64,000 bases of DNA, taken from Frateuria_A sp035944355. GTDB lineage: Bacteria > Pseudomonadota > Gammaproteobacteria > Xanthomonadales > Rhodanobacteraceae. Every line of letters starts with the position of its first letter. Position 1 is the stretch's first letter. The translations under genes were made by a program, and so were the position numbers. The stretch lies in NCBI RefSeq assembly GCF_035944355.1, contig NZ_DASZBH010000015.1:8250-72249 (forward strand), given 5' to 3'. Shown piece by piece: positions 17,165 to 25,629 of the stretch. The notes beneath the pieces are model-generated. The model saw nothing but the letters and a program-made list of their open reading frames with translations, had not been told where the DNA came from and made no database searches.

Positions 17165-17425
17165 ATGGTCATAAAAAATCGTCGTTTTGTTTCGGCGCGC
17201 GCTCTTTATTTTCTATTGATGGGGCTTGGATTTATATTCATCTTCGGCCCCAGTTTCTTGTTCTTTTTAGTTAACGAATTCAGGAAGGGCGCGCTTTTCC
17301 CGAGCGAGGCGTTGATTGCGTTCGCCATAACCATCGCTGGTGATTTTGCATTTGCCACCATCTCATGGCTCGTCATTGAGCCCATGAGAAAAAAACGATA
17401 CTTGAGTACCACGCCCCGCCTTTGA
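17165..17425 (+). CDS. Small two-helix membrane protein
   Basis: 86 residues, lower GC than its surroundings. Two hydrophobic helices are visible: ARALYFLLMGLGFIFIFGPSF (about residues 12-32) and ALIAFAITIAGDFAFATISW (about 48-67), with a basic C terminus. No family recognised. GGGAAGGGGCG precedes the ATG. It sits alone between GST and the convergent beta-lactamase gene. Confidence 0.6.
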   Translation: MVIKNRRFVSARALYFLLMGLGFIFIFGPSFLFFLVNEFRKGALFPSEALIAFAITIAGDFAFATISWLVIEPMRKKRYLSTTPRL

Positions 17426-17535
17426 GCGCTTGATCACGCGGCAGTGTTTGCGGGCACGAATGTCGGCCGATGAACGACCGTGTCGCCACGTACCGCGGAC
17501 AGTCGGTGCGCGCGAGTTCGCGCCAGGCGCCTCTG

Positions 17536-18435
17536 CTATTTCGCCCTCTCCTCGGCCAGCGTCGCATCCAGCTTCTCGGCGGCGACTGCGGCGTAGGCGC
17601 GGCACGCGCCTGCATCGACCAGCGGCGCGTTGTCGGCGTCGGATGTGCGCCGCGCCACTTTCTGCCAGAAGCCGCTCGCGTCGGGGTGCGGCGTCAGGAG
17701 GATGTCGCAAGGCAATGCGGCGACGGTGGCGATCGACTGGCGGAATGCCTTTACCCGCTGCGGGTGGTCGCTGTAGCGGAAGCCGGAGGAGCCGAGCGCG
17801 GTGAGGCTGTCCGCGTAGACCATGTGCAGGCAGTGGCCTTCGCTGCACGAGTCCCAGGTCCACGACGTACTTCCCGGGGTATGGCCGGGCGTGTAGTGCG
17901 CGATGATCGCCACGTCGCCGAGTTGCAGCGTTTCGCCATCGCGCACGGGTCTGACGTGTCCGACGGCGGGATACGCCAGCGCCAGGCTGTACTGCGGATC
18001 GCTCGGGTCGGCTCCGCCGAGCTCCAGCGCGCGTGCGCCTTGCACGCTGGCCAGCACCTGCGCCCCGCTGTCGCGCTGCAAGGCGGCGATGCCGCCGGCA
18101 TGGTCGGCGTGGGCGTGCGAGTTGAATATCCATTTGACGTCGCGCACGCGGAAGCCGAGTGTGCGGATGTTCGCCTCGATCAGCGCAGCGGACGCTGGGA
18201 GGTCGCCGTCGAACAAGGCCAGCCCATGACCCGTATCGACGATCAACGCCGAGAGGCCATGCGGACCCACATACCAGGTGTTGCCGTAGATGCGGAATGG
18301 CTTCTGCGGCGTATTCCATGGCTGGCCGTAGATGGCCTGGGGCTGCTTGCCCGCAGGCTCCGCCGCGCGCGCCGCTGCAGGCGCGAGGATCAGGCCGAAG
18401 GCTACTGCGAGGGCGGGCAGGACGCGTAAGGACAT
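17536..18435 (-). CDS. Subclass B3 metallo-beta-lactamase-like hydrolase
   Basis: 299 residues with a signal peptide (ends about AAARAAEP), so periplasmic. Zinc ligands of subclass B3 are complete: H107, H109, D111, H112 in HAHADH, H185 in TPGHTPGS, and H250 in LLTPHP. The region SALIVDTGHGLALFDGDLP and the Cys pair in the SCSEGHC loop also fit B3 enzymes such as L1-, FEZ-1- or Rhodanobacter-type proteins. The reaction would be hydrolysis of beta-lactams; activity cannot be proven from sequence, as quorum-quenching and other hydrolases share the fold. No AmpR-type regulator is adjacent. Confidence 0.85.
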   Translation of the reverse strand: MSLRVLPALAVAFGLILAPAAARAAEPAGKQPQAIYGQPWNTPQKPFRIYGNTWYVGPHGLSALIVDTGHGLALFDGDLPASAALIEANIRTLGFRVRDVKWIFNSHAHADHAGGIAALQRDSGAQVLASVQGARALELGGADPSDPQYSLALAYPAVGHVRPVRDGETLQLGDVAIIAHYTPGHTPGSTSWTWDSCSEGHCLHMVYADSLTALGSSGFRYSDHPQRVKAFRQSIATVAALPCDILLTPHPDASGFWQKVARRTSDADNAPLVDAGACRAYAAVAAEKLDATLAEERAK

Positions 18436-18626
18436 GACGGACTCCGTGGCGAAGCGGCAAGCATGGCCAAAGCCCCTGTCAGGCGGACGGCGGAATACGG
18501 GCGCCACACAGGCAGGCAGGTGGCCGCGGCGGGCGGTGGGCGAAGGCAACGGTCCCCGTGAGCGGACCGTCACGCCCGCGGTGCTAGGTTCCCCCGGCCG
18601 CCAGCGACCGCATCGGGGTCGGCGTC

Positions 18627-20780
18627 ATGGACCAGGCATTCCACGCACAGGCGTACCGCTACCGCGCCTTCATCAGCTACAGCCACCACGACAAGGCGTG
18701 GGCGGAGTGGCTGCACCGTGCCCTGGAAACCTACCGCGTACCCGCGCGGCTGGTGGGCAAGCAAACCCGCGCCGGCACGGTGACCCGCCGCCTCGCGCCG
18801 ATCTTCCGCGACCGCGACGAACTGGCCAGCTCGCCTGACCTGGGCGACAAGGTCGCGCAGGCGTTGCGCGAGTCCGCCAACCTCATCGTGATCTGCTCGC
18901 CGGCCGCGGCGGCCTCGCACTGGGTCGAGCAGGAGCTGGATACCTTCCAGCGCCTGGGCCGCGGCGATCGCATCTTCTGCCTGGTCGTCGCCGGCGAACC
19001 AAACGCCGGCGCGCCCGACGAATGCCTGCCGCCGGCCTTGCGCCGGGGCGGCGCCGAACCCCTCGCCGCCGACGTGCGCCCGGGGAAGGACGGCAAGTCC
19101 AGCGCCAGGCTCAAGCTGGTCGCCGGGCTGCTGGATCTGGAGCTGGACCAGCTGCGCCGGCGCGAGCTGCAGCGGCGCAACCGCCGGCTGAGCGCGGTGG
19201 CGGCGCTGACCACGGCGGTGATGCTGGTGACCAGCCTGCTGGCGGTCGAGGCCATGCTCGCCCGCCACGCCGCCGAGCGCCGCCAGAAGCAGGCCGAGGA
19301 TCTGGTCGGCTTCATGCTCGGTGACCTCAACGACAAGCTCGCGCAGGTGCAGCGGCTGGACATCATGGAAGCGGTCGACGACAAGGCGATGGCCTACTTC
19401 CACTCGCTGCCGGCGACCGACGTCACCGACGATGCGCTCGAGCAGCGCGTCAAGGCGCTGGAGAAGATCGGCAGCGTGCGCCTGGACCAGGGCCAGCTCG
19501 CGCCGGCGACGAGCGCATTCCGGGCGGCGGTCCCGCTTGCGCGCCGGCTGGCCGAAGCGGCGCCGTCGGACCGTGAACGGCAGATCGCCTACGCGCGCGT
19601 GCAGGCCTTCATCGGCATGGCCGACTGGTACCGCGGCGAGCTGGACGAGGCGGCGCGTGCCTTCGGCGGCGCGCAGTCCACGCTCGAGCGCATGGGCGTG
19701 GCGGCGGGCAGCGACCCGCAGGTGCTGTTCGAACTGAGCACGCTGGACAACGACATCGGCCACGTGCTCGAAGCGCGCGGCCGGCTGGACGAGGCCGGCG
19801 CGCACTACCGGCGCATGCTCGAGCGCTGCCGCCGGCTCGTCCTGCAGCCCTCGCCCAAGCGCGAGTGGCTGGAACACCTGGGCGAGGCGCACAACAACCT
19901 CGGCAAGCTCGCGCTCGTGCAGGGGCAGTTGCTCCAGGCGATCACGGACTACGCGGCCGACGATGCGATCGAAACGCGGCTGTCCAACGCCCGGCCGAAC
20001 GACAACGACCAGCGCGAGAACATGGCCCGCGTGCGCGCCATCCTCGGCCGCACGCTGCTGCTGGCCGGCGAAGACGAGCGGGCGGCCGGCGCGCTGACCC
20101 AGGCCCTGTCCACCGCGGAGGACCTGCACCGGTTCGACCCGGTGCAGGCGAACTTCCAGGACAAGGTGGGCCTCTACGCCACCCAGCTCGGACGGCTGCG
20201 GCGGCTGCGGGGCGACTCGCGCGCCGCCGCCACGCTGCTGGCGCACGCGGTCGCGACGCTGCAGGCCCTCGCGCGGCATGACCCCGACAACACGGACTGG
20301 CGGCAGGACCTGGCCCAGGCGCAGACCGAACGGGCCGCCGCGCTGCTGGCCGGCGGCGCGCGGGGCGCGGCGCTGGCCGACGCACGCGCAGCGTCACGGG
20401 TGCTCGCGGCGCAGCTCGCCAAGCAGCCGGAAGAACGCACGCTGCTGCTCGCCAGCGCCCGCGCCGACCTGCAATTGGCCGACTTGCAGGACACGGCCGG
20501 CGCCCGCCGGTTGCGCGAGCAGACGCTGCAGCGCCTGGCCGGCGTGCGCAGCGGCACGGCCGACGTGCGCCTGCTCGCGCTGCGCGTGGACGCGCTGCTC
20601 GCGCTGGACCGGGCCGCCGAAGCGCAGCCGCTCGCGCGCCAACTCTGGACATCCGGCTACCGCGACGCGGCGCTCGTGCAGGAGCTGCGCCAGGCCCGCA
20701 TCCCCTTCCCGCCCAACCCGGCCTTCGCACAACACCTGCGCGGTGCGCTCGACGGCGCGGCCCTGGCCGACGTGCGCTGA
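18627..20780 (+). CDS. TIR-domain protein with membrane anchor and TPR-like repeats
   Basis: 717 residues. TIR domain at about 11-125: YRAFISYSHHDKAWAEWLH box, PIFRDRDELASSPDLG, and SHWVEQELDTF, in which E103, four residues after W99, is the position of the catalytic Glu in TIR NADases. A membrane segment follows at about 188-210 (LSAVAALTTAVMLVTSLLA). The remaining 500 residues are helical TPR-like repeats (for example LEHLGEAHNNLGKLALVQGQ and RVRAILGRTLLLAGEDERA). TIR domains in bacteria usually signal or kill by NAD cleavage in phage defence. First gene of a four-gene operon; the next gene begins 40 bases later. Confidence 0.85.
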   Translation: MDQAFHAQAYRYRAFISYSHHDKAWAEWLHRALETYRVPARLVGKQTRAGTVTRRLAPIFRDRDELASSPDLGDKVAQALRESANLIVICSPAAAASHWVEQELDTFQRLGRGDRIFCLVVAGEPNAGAPDECLPPALRRGGAEPLAADVRPGKDGKSSARLKLVAGLLDLELDQLRRRELQRRNRRLSAVAALTTAVMLVTSLLAVEAMLARHAAERRQKQAEDLVGFMLGDLNDKLAQVQRLDIMEAVDDKAMAYFHSLPATDVTDDALEQRVKALEKIGSVRLDQGQLAPATSAFRAAVPLARRLAEAAPSDRERQIAYARVQAFIGMADWYRGELDEAARAFGGAQSTLERMGVAAGSDPQVLFELSTLDNDIGHVLEARGRLDEAGAHYRRMLERCRRLVLQPSPKREWLEHLGEAHNNLGKLALVQGQLLQAITDYAADDAIETRLSNARPNDNDQRENMARVRAILGRTLLLAGEDERAAGALTQALSTAEDLHRFDPVQANFQDKVGLYATQLGRLRRLRGDSRAAATLLAHAVATLQALARHDPDNTDWRQDLAQAQTERAAALLAGGARGAALADARAASRVLAAQLAKQPEERTLLLASARADLQLADLQDTAGARRLREQTLQRLAGVRSGTADVRLLALRVDALLALDRAAEAQPLARQLWTSGYRDAALVQELRQARIPFPPNPAFAQHLRGALDGAALADVR

Positions 20781-20820
20781 AGAACACCGCGATTTCCCCC
20801 CGCCAGCAAAGGAGAACGCC

Positions 20821-21189
20821 ATGGAGCACCTGCTTCGCGTCACCCTGGACAAATCGACCCAGCCCTGGACGGTCGACATCGACCAGAACGGCAATGCCAA
20901 CCACATCGACCGCAGCCCGCAGCCGCAGACGATCGTGTGGCAGTTGGAGGGCGATGCCGCCAACGGGCAGTTGCAGCCGCTGAACTGGGTCGACACGCCG
21001 CCCGACGGCGTCTTCGGGCCGGCCGAACCGTCGTCCAACGGCAAGAGCATGCAGATGACCGACCTCAACAAGGATGCGGCCAGCAGCGGCGACTGGGTCT
21101 ATCAGCTGAGCGTGGCGCTCGATGGCCAGACCTATTCCACGCTGGACACCACCGGCACCAACAGCAACCCTTCGATCAAGAACAACTGA
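20821..21189 (+). CDS. Small beta-rich protein ending in PSIKNN
   Basis: 122 residues, no signal or membrane segment. It looks like a compact beta-sandwich: VTLDKSTQPWTVDIDQNG, PQTIVWQLEGD, GDWVYQLSVALDGQTYSTL. The overall outline recalls the DP-EP (DUF1888) family, but only loosely. The last nine residues are NSNPSIKNN, and the next small gene ends in the same six residues. The start follows AAAGGAGAACGCC. Position between TIR-TPR and SLOG genes makes it a likely dedicated component of the same system. Confidence 0.75.
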   Translation: MEHLLRVTLDKSTQPWTVDIDQNGNANHIDRSPQPQTIVWQLEGDAANGQLQPLNWVDTPPDGVFGPAEPSSNGKSMQMTDLNKDAASSGDWVYQLSVALDGQTYSTLDTTGTNSNPSIKNN

Positions 21190-21282
21190 CCACCCTCGCA
21201 CCCGCGTCACCGGGCCGTAACGGCCCGCGACGTACACGCAAGCCGCGGCCGTCCCTGGCCGCCAGCCCCAGCGGAGGCAACC

Positions 21283-21429
21283 ATGTCCCAGCCACGCGAA
21301 CCCCAGGCTCCCACGCCGGAGCTCACCCCCGACTCGCCACCCGACGAGCAGGCCACGCTTGCCGAACCCCAGTTCTCCGGCACGCTGACGCCCGACACCA
21401 CCACCCACCCCTCGATCAAGAACAACTAA
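21283..21429 (+). CDS. 48-residue Pro-rich peptide ending in PSIKNN
   Basis: A small gene starting ATGTCCCAGCCACGCGAACC and ending with TAA at 21427-21429. The product is Pro/Thr/Glu-rich and surely disordered, except that it ends THPSIKNN. The final 21 coding bases match the end of the preceding gene except for two synonymous changes (ccttcg/ccctcg and the stop). GGAGG lies 6 bases before the ATG (GCGGAGGCAACC). No homologue recognised; the shared C terminus suggests a common binding partner, possibly the TPR domain of the first gene product. Confidence 0.7.
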   Translation: MSQPREPQAPTPELTPDSPPDEQATLAEPQFSGTLTPDTTTHPSIKNN

Positions 21430-21516
21430 GCACCGTCGTCCCGCGCCGCGGGCAAGCGGCGCGGGGCCGCGGGCACGCGCCGGCCAGCGCGGCGCATCCT
21501 GGAGCCGGGAGCTTCC

Positions 21517-23187
21517 ATGACGCCTCTGGTGATCGGCGTGACCAGCCATCGCGACCTGCCACCCGGGGACACGGAGGCCATCCGCCTTCGCGTGCGCACG
21601 TTCCTGGATGAACTGCTGCAGGCCTTCCCGGGCCTGCCGCTGGTCGTGCTCTCCGCCTTGGCCGAAGGCGGCGACCGCCTGGTCGCCGAAGAAGGACTGC
21701 GGCTCGGCGCGCGGCTCATCGCGCCGTTGCCGCTACCGCCCGCGCTGTACGAGGAGGACTTCGCCGGCGCCGCCTCGCGCGAGGCCTTCCAGGCGCTGTG
21801 CGCGCAGGCCGAGACGATCGTGCTGCCGACGCGGCAGGGCCACACGCGCCACGAGATCAGCAACCCCGGCGGCGCACGCAACCGGCAGTACGCACAGGCC
21901 GGGGTGTACATCGCCAGCCATTGCCACATCCTGCTGGCGATCTGGGACGGGCAGCCTTCCGACCGGATCGGCGGCACCGCGCAGATCGTGCGCTACCACC
22001 TCACCGGCACCCTGCCCGGCCCGCCGGGCCAGGAGCGCGATCCGCGCCACATCCTCGGCGCGGGCGACGAGCGGCTGCTGTTCCACATCCGCTGCGCCCG
22101 CGCCGACGTGCCGGAAGGCCAGCGCCCGCCGGTAACGGCGCACTGGTGCCACGCGGCGGCCGACGCGCCCGAACCGGCCATGCCGGCGCTGTTCCGGCTG
22201 ATGTTCGAGCACATGGCCGAATTCAACGCCGATTGCAGGATTCACGCCGCGGCGATCGGCACCTCGCCCGCACCGGGCGACAACACCGCCGACATGGGCA
22301 TCGACTGCACCTTCCGCGAGGCGGACTGGCTGGCGGTGCACTACCAGCGCCGCGTGCTGCTGTCGATGCGCACCATCTACACCCTGGCGGCGCTGATGGG
22401 CGCCGCCTTCACCTGCTACGCCCACTTCCGCGCGCAGAACGGCCTGATCTACCTGTTCCTGGTGCTGTTCGCGCTGGGCATGGCGGTCGCCACGATAGCC
22501 AACCGGCGGGGCTGGCACCGCAAGTACCTGGACTACCGCGCGCTGGCCGAAGGCCTGCGCATCCAGTCCTACTGGCGCCGGGCGGGCATCTCGCTGACGC
22601 GGGACTACGCCTTCGCGCACGACGATTTCCTGCAGAAGCAGAACGTGGAGCTGGGCTGGATCCGCAACGTCATGCGCGCGGCCGGCCTGCCGCCCAGCCA
22701 TGCGCCCGCGGCCGATCCGGCAGCGCTGGCGGGCGTGATCGACGAATGGGTGGGGCGCTCCGGCCGGTCCGGCCAGCTGCATTACTACGAGCGCAAGAGC
22801 ATCGAGTGCGCCGGCCTGCACCGCGTCACCGAAGCGCTGGGCGCGCTGAGCCTGTGGGGCGGCGTGTCGATCAGCGTGCTGCTGGCGATCTTCGCGCTGC
22901 GCCTGGACGAGCAGATCAAGGGCTCGCTGGTGGCGATGATGGGCATCCTCTCCATCATCGCCGCGGTGCGCGAGGCCTATGCCTACCGCAAGGCAGACAA
23001 GGTGCTGCTCAAGCAGTACCGCTTCATGGAACGCATCTTCGGCGCCGCGCGCACGGCGCTGGACCGGGCGGCCAATCCCGCGGAACAGCGCGCCATCCTG
23101 CGCGCGCTCGGCCACGCGGCGCTGACCGAACACGCCGAATGGACACTGATGCAGCGCGAGCGGCAGGTCGAGCGCGGGCCGATGTAG
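21517..23187 (+). CDS. SLOG-like nucleotide-sensor protein fused to a four-helix membrane (SLATT-like) region
   Basis: 556 residues. The N-terminal 160 residues look like a SLOG/DprA-type Rossmann domain: LVIGVTSHRDLPPGD, VLSALAEGGDRLVAEEGLRLGARLIAPLP, and CHILLAIWDGQPSDRIGGTAQIVRYHL. Membrane segments lie at about 286-303, 309-328, 442-461 and 469-486. Between the pairs is WHRKYLDYRALAEGLRIQSYWR, which is like the signature of SLATT domains (SMODS- and SLOG-associating membrane effectors). In those systems SLOG binds a nucleotide signal and SLATT is thought to permeabilise the membrane. Fourth gene of the TIR operon. Confidence 0.8.
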   Translation: MTPLVIGVTSHRDLPPGDTEAIRLRVRTFLDELLQAFPGLPLVVLSALAEGGDRLVAEEGLRLGARLIAPLPLPPALYEEDFAGAASREAFQALCAQAETIVLPTRQGHTRHEISNPGGARNRQYAQAGVYIASHCHILLAIWDGQPSDRIGGTAQIVRYHLTGTLPGPPGQERDPRHILGAGDERLLFHIRCARADVPEGQRPPVTAHWCHAAADAPEPAMPALFRLMFEHMAEFNADCRIHAAAIGTSPAPGDNTADMGIDCTFREADWLAVHYQRRVLLSMRTIYTLAALMGAAFTCYAHFRAQNGLIYLFLVLFALGMAVATIANRRGWHRKYLDYRALAEGLRIQSYWRRAGISLTRDYAFAHDDFLQKQNVELGWIRNVMRAAGLPPSHAPAADPAALAGVIDEWVGRSGRSGQLHYYERKSIECAGLHRVTEALGALSLWGGVSISVLLAIFALRLDEQIKGSLVAMMGILSIIAAVREAYAYRKADKVLLKQYRFMERIFGAARTALDRAANPAEQRAILRALGHAALTEHAEWTLMQRERQVERGPM

Positions 23188-23284
23188 CGCGGAGGGGTCG
23201 CGCGCGGCGGCGCGTCGACCATGGCGGTGAAAACATCGTTCCCGCGAGCTGCTGGCCCCTTTCTTGCTTGGCACACTCGGACCG

Positions 23285-24202
23285 ATGGCCATCCGCCTGC
23301 ACACGCGATCCCTGACTTTCATGATCCCCAAGCTCCCCACGCCCGCCGAGTTGCTGGACCTGATGCCCGACGCGGTCTGCGTCGTCGACGCCCAGGGGCA
23401 GGTGCTCTTCGTCAGCGCGGGTTTCGGACGCATCCTGGGCTACGCGCCCATGGAGGTGATCGGGCAGCCGATCTTCCGGCTGGTCCACCCCGACGACCGC
23501 GCGACGACCCTGCGACAGGCCGAAAGGGTCATGAACGGGGTGCCGCAGCTCCACTTTCGCAATCGCTACATCCACAAGGACGGCCACAGCGTGGACATCC
23601 AGTGGTCGGCCCGCTGGCTGCCCGAATACGGCGTGCGCATCGGCGTGGCGCACGAGGTGACCGAGCTGCGGCGCGCCGAGCGAGAACTCGAGCACCGCGC
23701 CACCCACGATCCGCTCACCGGGCTGCCCAACCGCCACCGCCTGCAGCACGAACTGCAGTACGCCCTCGAGCACGCATCCCGCACGAAGAACGGCCTGGCC
23801 GTGCTCTACCTGGACCTGGATGGATTCAAGCGCATCAACGACCGACACGGACACGACGTGGGCGACCGCCTGTTGCGCGAAGCCGGGCGGCGCCTGCACA
23901 AGCGCCTGCGCCAGGGCGACCTGATGGCTCGCATCGGTGGCGACGAGTTCGTCGCCCTGCTTCCCGGCTGCTGCGACGTACAGGCCGCCGACATCGTGGC
24001 CGAAGATCTGCGCGCCTGCCTCAAGTCGCCGTTCGAGCTGCCCGAAGGTGTGTTCCATCTCGATGCCAGCATAGGCATCGCCTGCTTCCCCGACGGCGGC
24101 AGCGACCCGGACGCGCTCCTGGCCTGCGCCGACCGCGCGATGTACCAAGCCAAGCGCGATCGCCGTGGCGAAGACCCTTCCGATCCGGTCTGCGGCCCAT
24201 AG
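23285..24202 (+). CDS. PAS-GGDEF diguanylate cyclase
   Basis: About 305 residues. A PAS domain (LLDLMPDAVCVVDAQGQVLFVS, then GYAPMEVIGQPIFRLVHPDDR) is joined through a short helix to a GGDEF domain: DPLTGLPNRHRL, DLDGFKRIND and RIGGDEF at about residues 216-222. The inhibitory I-site RQGD lies five residues before GGDEF, so product feedback is expected. Makes cyclic di-GMP in response to a PAS-sensed signal. Start is uncertain: TTG 23264, ATG 23285 and ATG 23321 are all possible. No membrane segment. Confidence 0.9.
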   Translation: MAIRLHTRSLTFMIPKLPTPAELLDLMPDAVCVVDAQGQVLFVSAGFGRILGYAPMEVIGQPIFRLVHPDDRATTLRQAERVMNGVPQLHFRNRYIHKDGHSVDIQWSARWLPEYGVRIGVAHEVTELRRAERELEHRATHDPLTGLPNRHRLQHELQYALEHASRTKNGLAVLYLDLDGFKRINDRHGHDVGDRLLREAGRRLHKRLRQGDLMARIGGDEFVALLPGCCDVQAADIVAEDLRACLKSPFELPEGVFHLDASIGIACFPDGGSDPDALLACADRAMYQAKRDRRGEDPSDPVCGP

Positions 24203-24374
24203 GTTCGCCACCGCGCCCGTCCAAGCGGCGGCCTCGGCTGTACGGCCTGGGCGGCCCTATCCAAACGTGCTGGCGCTCGTGACTCCGCCCTCACTCCAGC
24301 ATAAGGCCCGTTGTCGGATGGTGGGTCCGGCGCGGTGACCACCGTGCCGTTTTTCTTCAGATCGGAGATCGGAA

Positions 24375-24560
24375 ATGTCCAATAGCAACGAAAACCGTGG
24401 CGGCTCGCACGAGCAGCACGTCAAGGCAGGCGAGCAGAGCCACAAGAACGACGACAAGTCGAAGTCGGCCGGCGGTTCCTCCTCCGGCAACCGCGGCAGC
24501 CAGGGGGGCAGCCACGAACAGCACGTGAAAGCAGGCGAGCAAAGCCACAAGAACGGCTGA
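24375..24560 (+). CDS. Hydrophilic stress-type peptide with a perfect internal repeat
   Basis: 61 residues, disordered, rich in Gly, Ser, His and Lys. The 17-residue unit GGSHEQHVKAGEQSHKN occurs twice, at residues 9-25 and 44-60, joined by DDKSKSAGGSSSGNRGSQ. The DNA copies differ by several synonymous changes (for example gtcaag/gtgaaa), so the repeat is maintained at protein level. It recalls the KGG/con-10 stress-induced proteins (GGxHxxHxKAGxQSH), but the match is loose. GGAGATCGGAA lies before the ATG. Confidence 0.75.
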   Translation: MSNSNENRGGSHEQHVKAGEQSHKNDDKSKSAGGSSSGNRGSQGGSHEQHVKAGEQSHKNG

Positions 24561-24584
24561 CCCTGCCATAGCAGTGCGATATGA

Positions 24585-24606
24585 GAGGGGCGCTTCGGCG
24601 CCCCTC
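24585..24606 (+). terminator. Hairpin after the repeat peptide gene
   Basis: Perfect stem GAGGGGCGC (24585-24593) and GCGCCCCTC (24598-24606) with a TTCG tetraloop. No T tract, so termination strength is uncertain. Confidence 0.5.
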
Positions 24607-24845
24607 GGCATGTCCGCGGCGGTCGTGCGAGGGCCGCGGCTTCGGGGCGGCCGAGCCCGGCGAACGAAAGCATTTGCTTCGGCGCGCGGCAACCGCTACT
24701 GTGGCGGCGCTGAGTTTCAGGGGTCACCGAACTGTGGCCCGATGCTGTAGAACGCAGTTCCACTACACCGTTGTACCCGTTTCCTCCTTGCGACCAGCTT
24801 CTCGCCGCGCCATGCGGCATTCTTCCGTTCCAAGGAGATACAACC

Positions 24846-25055
24846 ATGTCCCAGACAGAAACCGGTACCGTCAAGTGGTTCAACGACGCCAAGGGCTTCG
24901 GCTTCATCAGCCGCGAAAGCGGCGATGACGTGTTCGTCCACTTCCGTGCGATCACCGCCCCGGGCTTCAAGAGCCTGCAGGAAGGCCAGCGCGTGTCCTT
25001 CGTCGTGACCAAGGGCCCGAAGGGCCTGCAGGCCGACCAGGTCCAGCCGCTCTAA
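24846..25055 (+). CDS. cspA: Cold-shock domain protein
   Basis: 69 residues. Both RNA-binding motifs are present: KWFNDAKGFGFI (RNP1) and DVFVHF (RNP2). Cytoplasmic nucleic-acid chaperone of the CspA family. The ATG at 24846 follows AAGGAGATACAACC. The region upstream back to about 24720 has no gene and probably holds a long 5' leader, as in other csp genes. A strong terminator follows. Confidence 0.96.
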   Translation: MSQTETGTVKWFNDAKGFGFISRESGDDVFVHFRAITAPGFKSLQEGQRVSFVVTKGPKGLQADQVQPL

Positions 25056-25077
25056 GCGACGGCCGCACGTTCCAGGA

Positions 25078-25110
25078 AAAGCCCGGCCAGGTGCCGGGCT
25101 TTTCTTTTTG
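25078..25110 (+). terminator. Rho-independent terminator after the cold-shock gene
   Basis: Stem GCCCGGC (25081-25087) and GCCGGGC (25093-25099) with loop CAGGT, preceded by AAAA and followed by TTTTCTTTTT. Confidence 0.92.
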
Positions 25111-25141
25111 GCGCGCCGCCGGTGCTATCGAGCGGCCGCGG

Positions 25142-25285
25142 TCAAGGGCGCGGCGGATCACGCGGCGGATCGGCCGGCTTGTCGCCCTCGCTTACGGCGC
25201 GCTTCTTCGATTGTTTCTCGTCCTGCTGTTTCTTCTTGGCGATCTCGCGCTGACGTTTTTCGAATGCATAGTTGATCTTGGCCAA
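25142..25285 (-). CDS. Short basic protein, TTG start
   Basis: 47 residues: the frame starts with TTG at 25285 and runs L/MAKINYAFEKRQREIAKK, then KQQDEKQSKKRA, and ends in a Pro/Asp-rich tail (TGA at 25142-25144). AGAGGA lies about 9 bases before the TTG. Small proteins beginning MAKxNYxFEKRQRExxKKKK are common in beta- and gammaproteobacteria; function unknown. No ATG is available in frame upstream. Confidence 0.6.
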   Translation of the reverse strand: MAKINYAFEKRQREIAKKKQQDEKQSKKRAVSEGDKPADPPRDPPRP

Positions 25286-25629
25286 TCGGGAAGTCCTCTA
25301 GGGGAGCGGAGACGTAAGTAGCCACCGCCGTGCGGCGATGCTTGTGCTGCGGGCGGCATGCGCTCGAAGTGGCCGCCGACGCAGGCGATGCGGGCAAGCG
25401 ACCGGAACGGCGAGAAGTTTCGTAGCGAACGGAATCGCCTGGCGGCGCTTCCGAGGTCGGGCGACCGGGGACAACGCAAACGGGCCGCAGATGAACGCAT
25501 CCTACACCCTCGCCTCTCCCCATGGCTTCGGCGCAACAGGCGCGCCCGAACGCCATCCAGGCAGACGGCGGCCCGGCAGGCATGCCGAACCCGTCATAAT
25601 CGACGCTTCCCTGAGCCCCACCCCTGCCC

